From Clostridium fessum (GTDB lineage: Bacteria > Bacillota > Clostridia > Lachnospirales > Lachnospiraceae): DNA of 64,000 nucleotides. The notes beneath the pieces were generated by a model. That model was not told the origin of the DNA. It ran no database searches and was given only the letters and a program-made list of their open reading frames with translations. This document shows positions 62,600-64,000 of the stretch, piece by piece (the first letter of the stretch is position 1; every line of letters begins with the position of its first letter). Both the position numbers and the translations under genes were made by a program. The DNA is taken from the NCBI RefSeq assembly GCF_003024715.1, contig NZ_PYLO01000001.1:434001-498000 (forward strand), in the 5' to 3' direction.

Positions 62600-62645
62600 A
62601 AAAAGGGCGTGTGAAAAAACGAGAGTTTTTTCACACGCCCTTTTT
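62600..62645. terminator. Bidirectional terminator
   Basis: A perfect 21-bp stem (AAAAAGGGCGTGTGAAAAAA plus C, and its complement) with a GAGA tetraloop; T-runs at the base on both strands serve the converging symporter and AICAR formyltransferase genes. Confidence 0.95.
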
Positions 62646-62647
62646 CA

Positions 62648-63826
62648 TTAATGATGGAACAGACGGATTCCCGTAAATGCCATTACAATGCCATATTTAT
62701 TGCAAACCTCGATTACATTGTCATCACGAACCGATCCGCCCGGCTGTGCGATGTACTGAACGCCGCTCTTGTGCGCGCGCTCAATGTTGTCGCCAAATGG
62801 GAAGAATGCATCAGAACCAATGGTTACACCCTTCATGCCGTCCAGCCATGCGCGTTTTTCCTCACGGGTAAATACCGGCGGTTTTACCTTGAAAATTTTC
62901 TGCCATGCGCCCTCTTCCAGCACATCCATATATTCTTCTCCGATATAAACATCGATCGCATTGTCGCGGTCTGCACGCTTGATTCCATCCACAAACTGAA
63001 GATTTAACACCTGCGGAGATTGGCGCAGATACCAGTTGTCGGCTTTCTGACCTGCCAGACGGGTACAATGTACACGGGACTGCTGACCTGCGCCGATACC
63101 GATCGCCTGTCCATCCTTCACGTAGCAGACAGAGTTGGACTGTGTATATTTCAGGGTAATCAAAGATACGATCATGTCGATCTTCGCGTTATCCGGCAGC
63201 TCTTTATTCTCAGTCACGATATTCTCCAGCAGCTCACGGTTGATTGCCAGATTATTTCTACCCTGCTCAAAGGTCACGCCAAATACCTGTTTGCGCTCCA
63301 CCGGAGCTGGTACATAATCCGGATCGATTTCAATGACATTGTACTTGCCATTTTTCTTTGATTCCAGAATCTCCAGAGCCTCCTTGGTATATCCCGGAGC
63401 AATCACGCCATCCGATACTTCTCTCTTGATGATGCGCGCCGTATCTGCATCGCAGACATCCGACAGAGAAATAAAATCGCCGAAGGAAGACATGCGGTCT
63501 GCACCTCGTGCTCTGGCATATGCACACGCAAGCGGAGATAAGTCTCCCATATCATCGACCCAGTAAATCTTACGCATCGTCTCGTCTAACGGAAGTCCTA
63601 CCGCTGCACCTGCCGGCGAAACATGTTTAAAAGAAGTTGCCGCCGGAAGCCCAGTTGCCTCTTTCAGTTCTCTTACCAGCTGCCAGCCATTGAACGCATC
63701 CAGGAAATTGATATATCCCGGTTTGCCGCAAAGTACCTTGATCGGAAGCTCACTGCCGTCCGCCATAAAAATGCGGGACGGTTTCTGGTTCGGGTTGCAT
63801 CCATATTTTAACTCAAGTTCGTTCAT
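62648..63826 (-). CDS. Standalone AICAR formyltransferase
   Basis: A 392-residue enzyme equivalent to the C-terminal domain of PurH, transferring a formyl group to AICAR in purine synthesis. It begins MNELELKYGCNPNQKPSRI and contains SFKHVSPAGAAVG, LKYTQSNSVCYVKDGQ, GIGAGQQSRVHCTRLAG and SDAFFPFGDNIERAHKSGV, so the catalytic Lys-His and folate-site residues are present. The IMP cyclohydrolase (MGS-like) domain is absent. The ATG at 63826 has GGAGG seven bases upstream. The 180-bp repeat begins 50 bases upstream of the start. Confidence 0.93.
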   Translation of the reverse strand: MNELELKYGCNPNQKPSRIFMADGSELPIKVLCGKPGYINFLDAFNGWQLVRELKEATGLPAATSFKHVSPAGAAVGLPLDETMRKIYWVDDMGDLSPLACAYARARGADRMSSFGDFISLSDVCDADTARIIKREVSDGVIAPGYTKEALEILESKKNGKYNVIEIDPDYVPAPVERKQVFGVTFEQGRNNLAINRELLENIVTENKELPDNAKIDMIVSLITLKYTQSNSVCYVKDGQAIGIGAGQQSRVHCTRLAGQKADNWYLRQSPQVLNLQFVDGIKRADRDNAIDVYIGEEYMDVLEEGAWQKIFKVKPPVFTREEKRAWLDGMKGVTIGSDAFFPFGDNIERAHKSGVQYIAQPGGSVRDDNVIEVCNKYGIVMAFTGIRLFHH

Positions 63827-63875
63827 CTTCATTCCTCCTGTATACCCATTTAAACGCATGATTCAAATGCTGTTT

Positions 63876-64000
63876 CAAGTCGAACGTCCGTGAGACTTGG
63901 CGCGTGATTCTGGTCAGCGAAGCTGACATATTCTTTACAGAATCACTGCGCATCCTCGCGGAGCGTTTATCTCAGTCGGAGAATGGACTCCCACTGAGAC
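63876..64000 (+). repeat. 180-bp multi-hairpin element, copy 3 (cut by window end)
   Basis: The first 125 bases of the element, identical to copy 1 over the whole visible length, ending inside the long stem. It lies upstream of the AICAR formyltransferase gene, in the same orientation as the other two copies. Confidence 0.88.

Noticed and set aside
1-64000. tRNA, rRNA, CRISPR array, phage or transposase genes
   Set aside because: Every gap was read; no cloverleaf, regular short-repeat array, integrase or transposase motif was found.

Overview
The window reads as one contiguous piece of a chromosome from an anaerobic Gram-positive bacterium of the Clostridia, most likely family Lachnospiraceae. 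This is inferred from gene content (GerW, PrkC/Stp, SpoIIIE-type FtsK, anaerobic cbi genes, standalone AICAR formyltransferase) and from families of palindromic intergenic repeats; the species cannot be fixed from the sequence alone. Nearly all genes lie on the minus strand. Exceptions are a two-component pair near 6 kb, rqcH near 16 kb and an amino-acid symporter near 62 kb. No rRNA, tRNA, CRISPR array, phage module or transposase gene was seen.

Layout. (1) 1-7.5 kb: a tripartite RND efflux operon (adaptor, RND pump, TolC-like protein cut by the window start), divergent from an OmpR-type regulator and histidine kinase; four helically phased GTTTA repeats sit upstream of the efflux promoter. 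(2) 7.5-9.7 kb: a 45-residue membrane protein, gerW, a DUF2953-like protein and an unknown gene. (3) 9.8-19.5 kb: cinA, pgsA, rimO, rpoZ, gmk, yicC, rqcH, serS and a pyridoxal kinase. (4) 20-32.9 kb: an ECF S component, then a long cluster for translation, cell-wall signalling and replication restart, with many 4-base overlaps: priA, def, fmt, a membrane zinc peptidase, rsmB, rlmN, stp, prkC, rsgA, rpe, thiN. (5) 33-44 kb: murF, murE, ftsK, a TepA-like Clp-fold protease and two tandem 559-residue SH3/NlpC-P60 hydrolases. (6) 44.4-51.4 kb: a TrpXYZ-type ABC importer and an nptA-phoP-phoR phosphate operon preceded by a phased TTTTACA Pho-box-like site. (7) 51.5-60.5 kb: an anaerobic cobalamin operon (cbiD, cbiF, cbiG, cbiH, a cbiJ-cbiE-cbiA triple fusion, cbiT) ending in a dus gene. 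(8) 60.8-64 kb: a small unknown gene, an AGCS symporter and AICAR formyltransferase.

The most unusual content is non-coding. A 180-bp multi-hairpin element occurs three times (the third cut by the window end). The two full copies differ at five positions, all in predicted loops, and one copy supplies the last 14 codons of murF. A second family, two copies of exactly 133 bp, keeps its fold and a central motif while its stems differ, which suggests compensatory change. A third element of about 200 bp (19.5-19.7 kb) has a solo end at 9.3 kb. These are the best candidates for a poorly described system of mobile or structured-RNA repeats.
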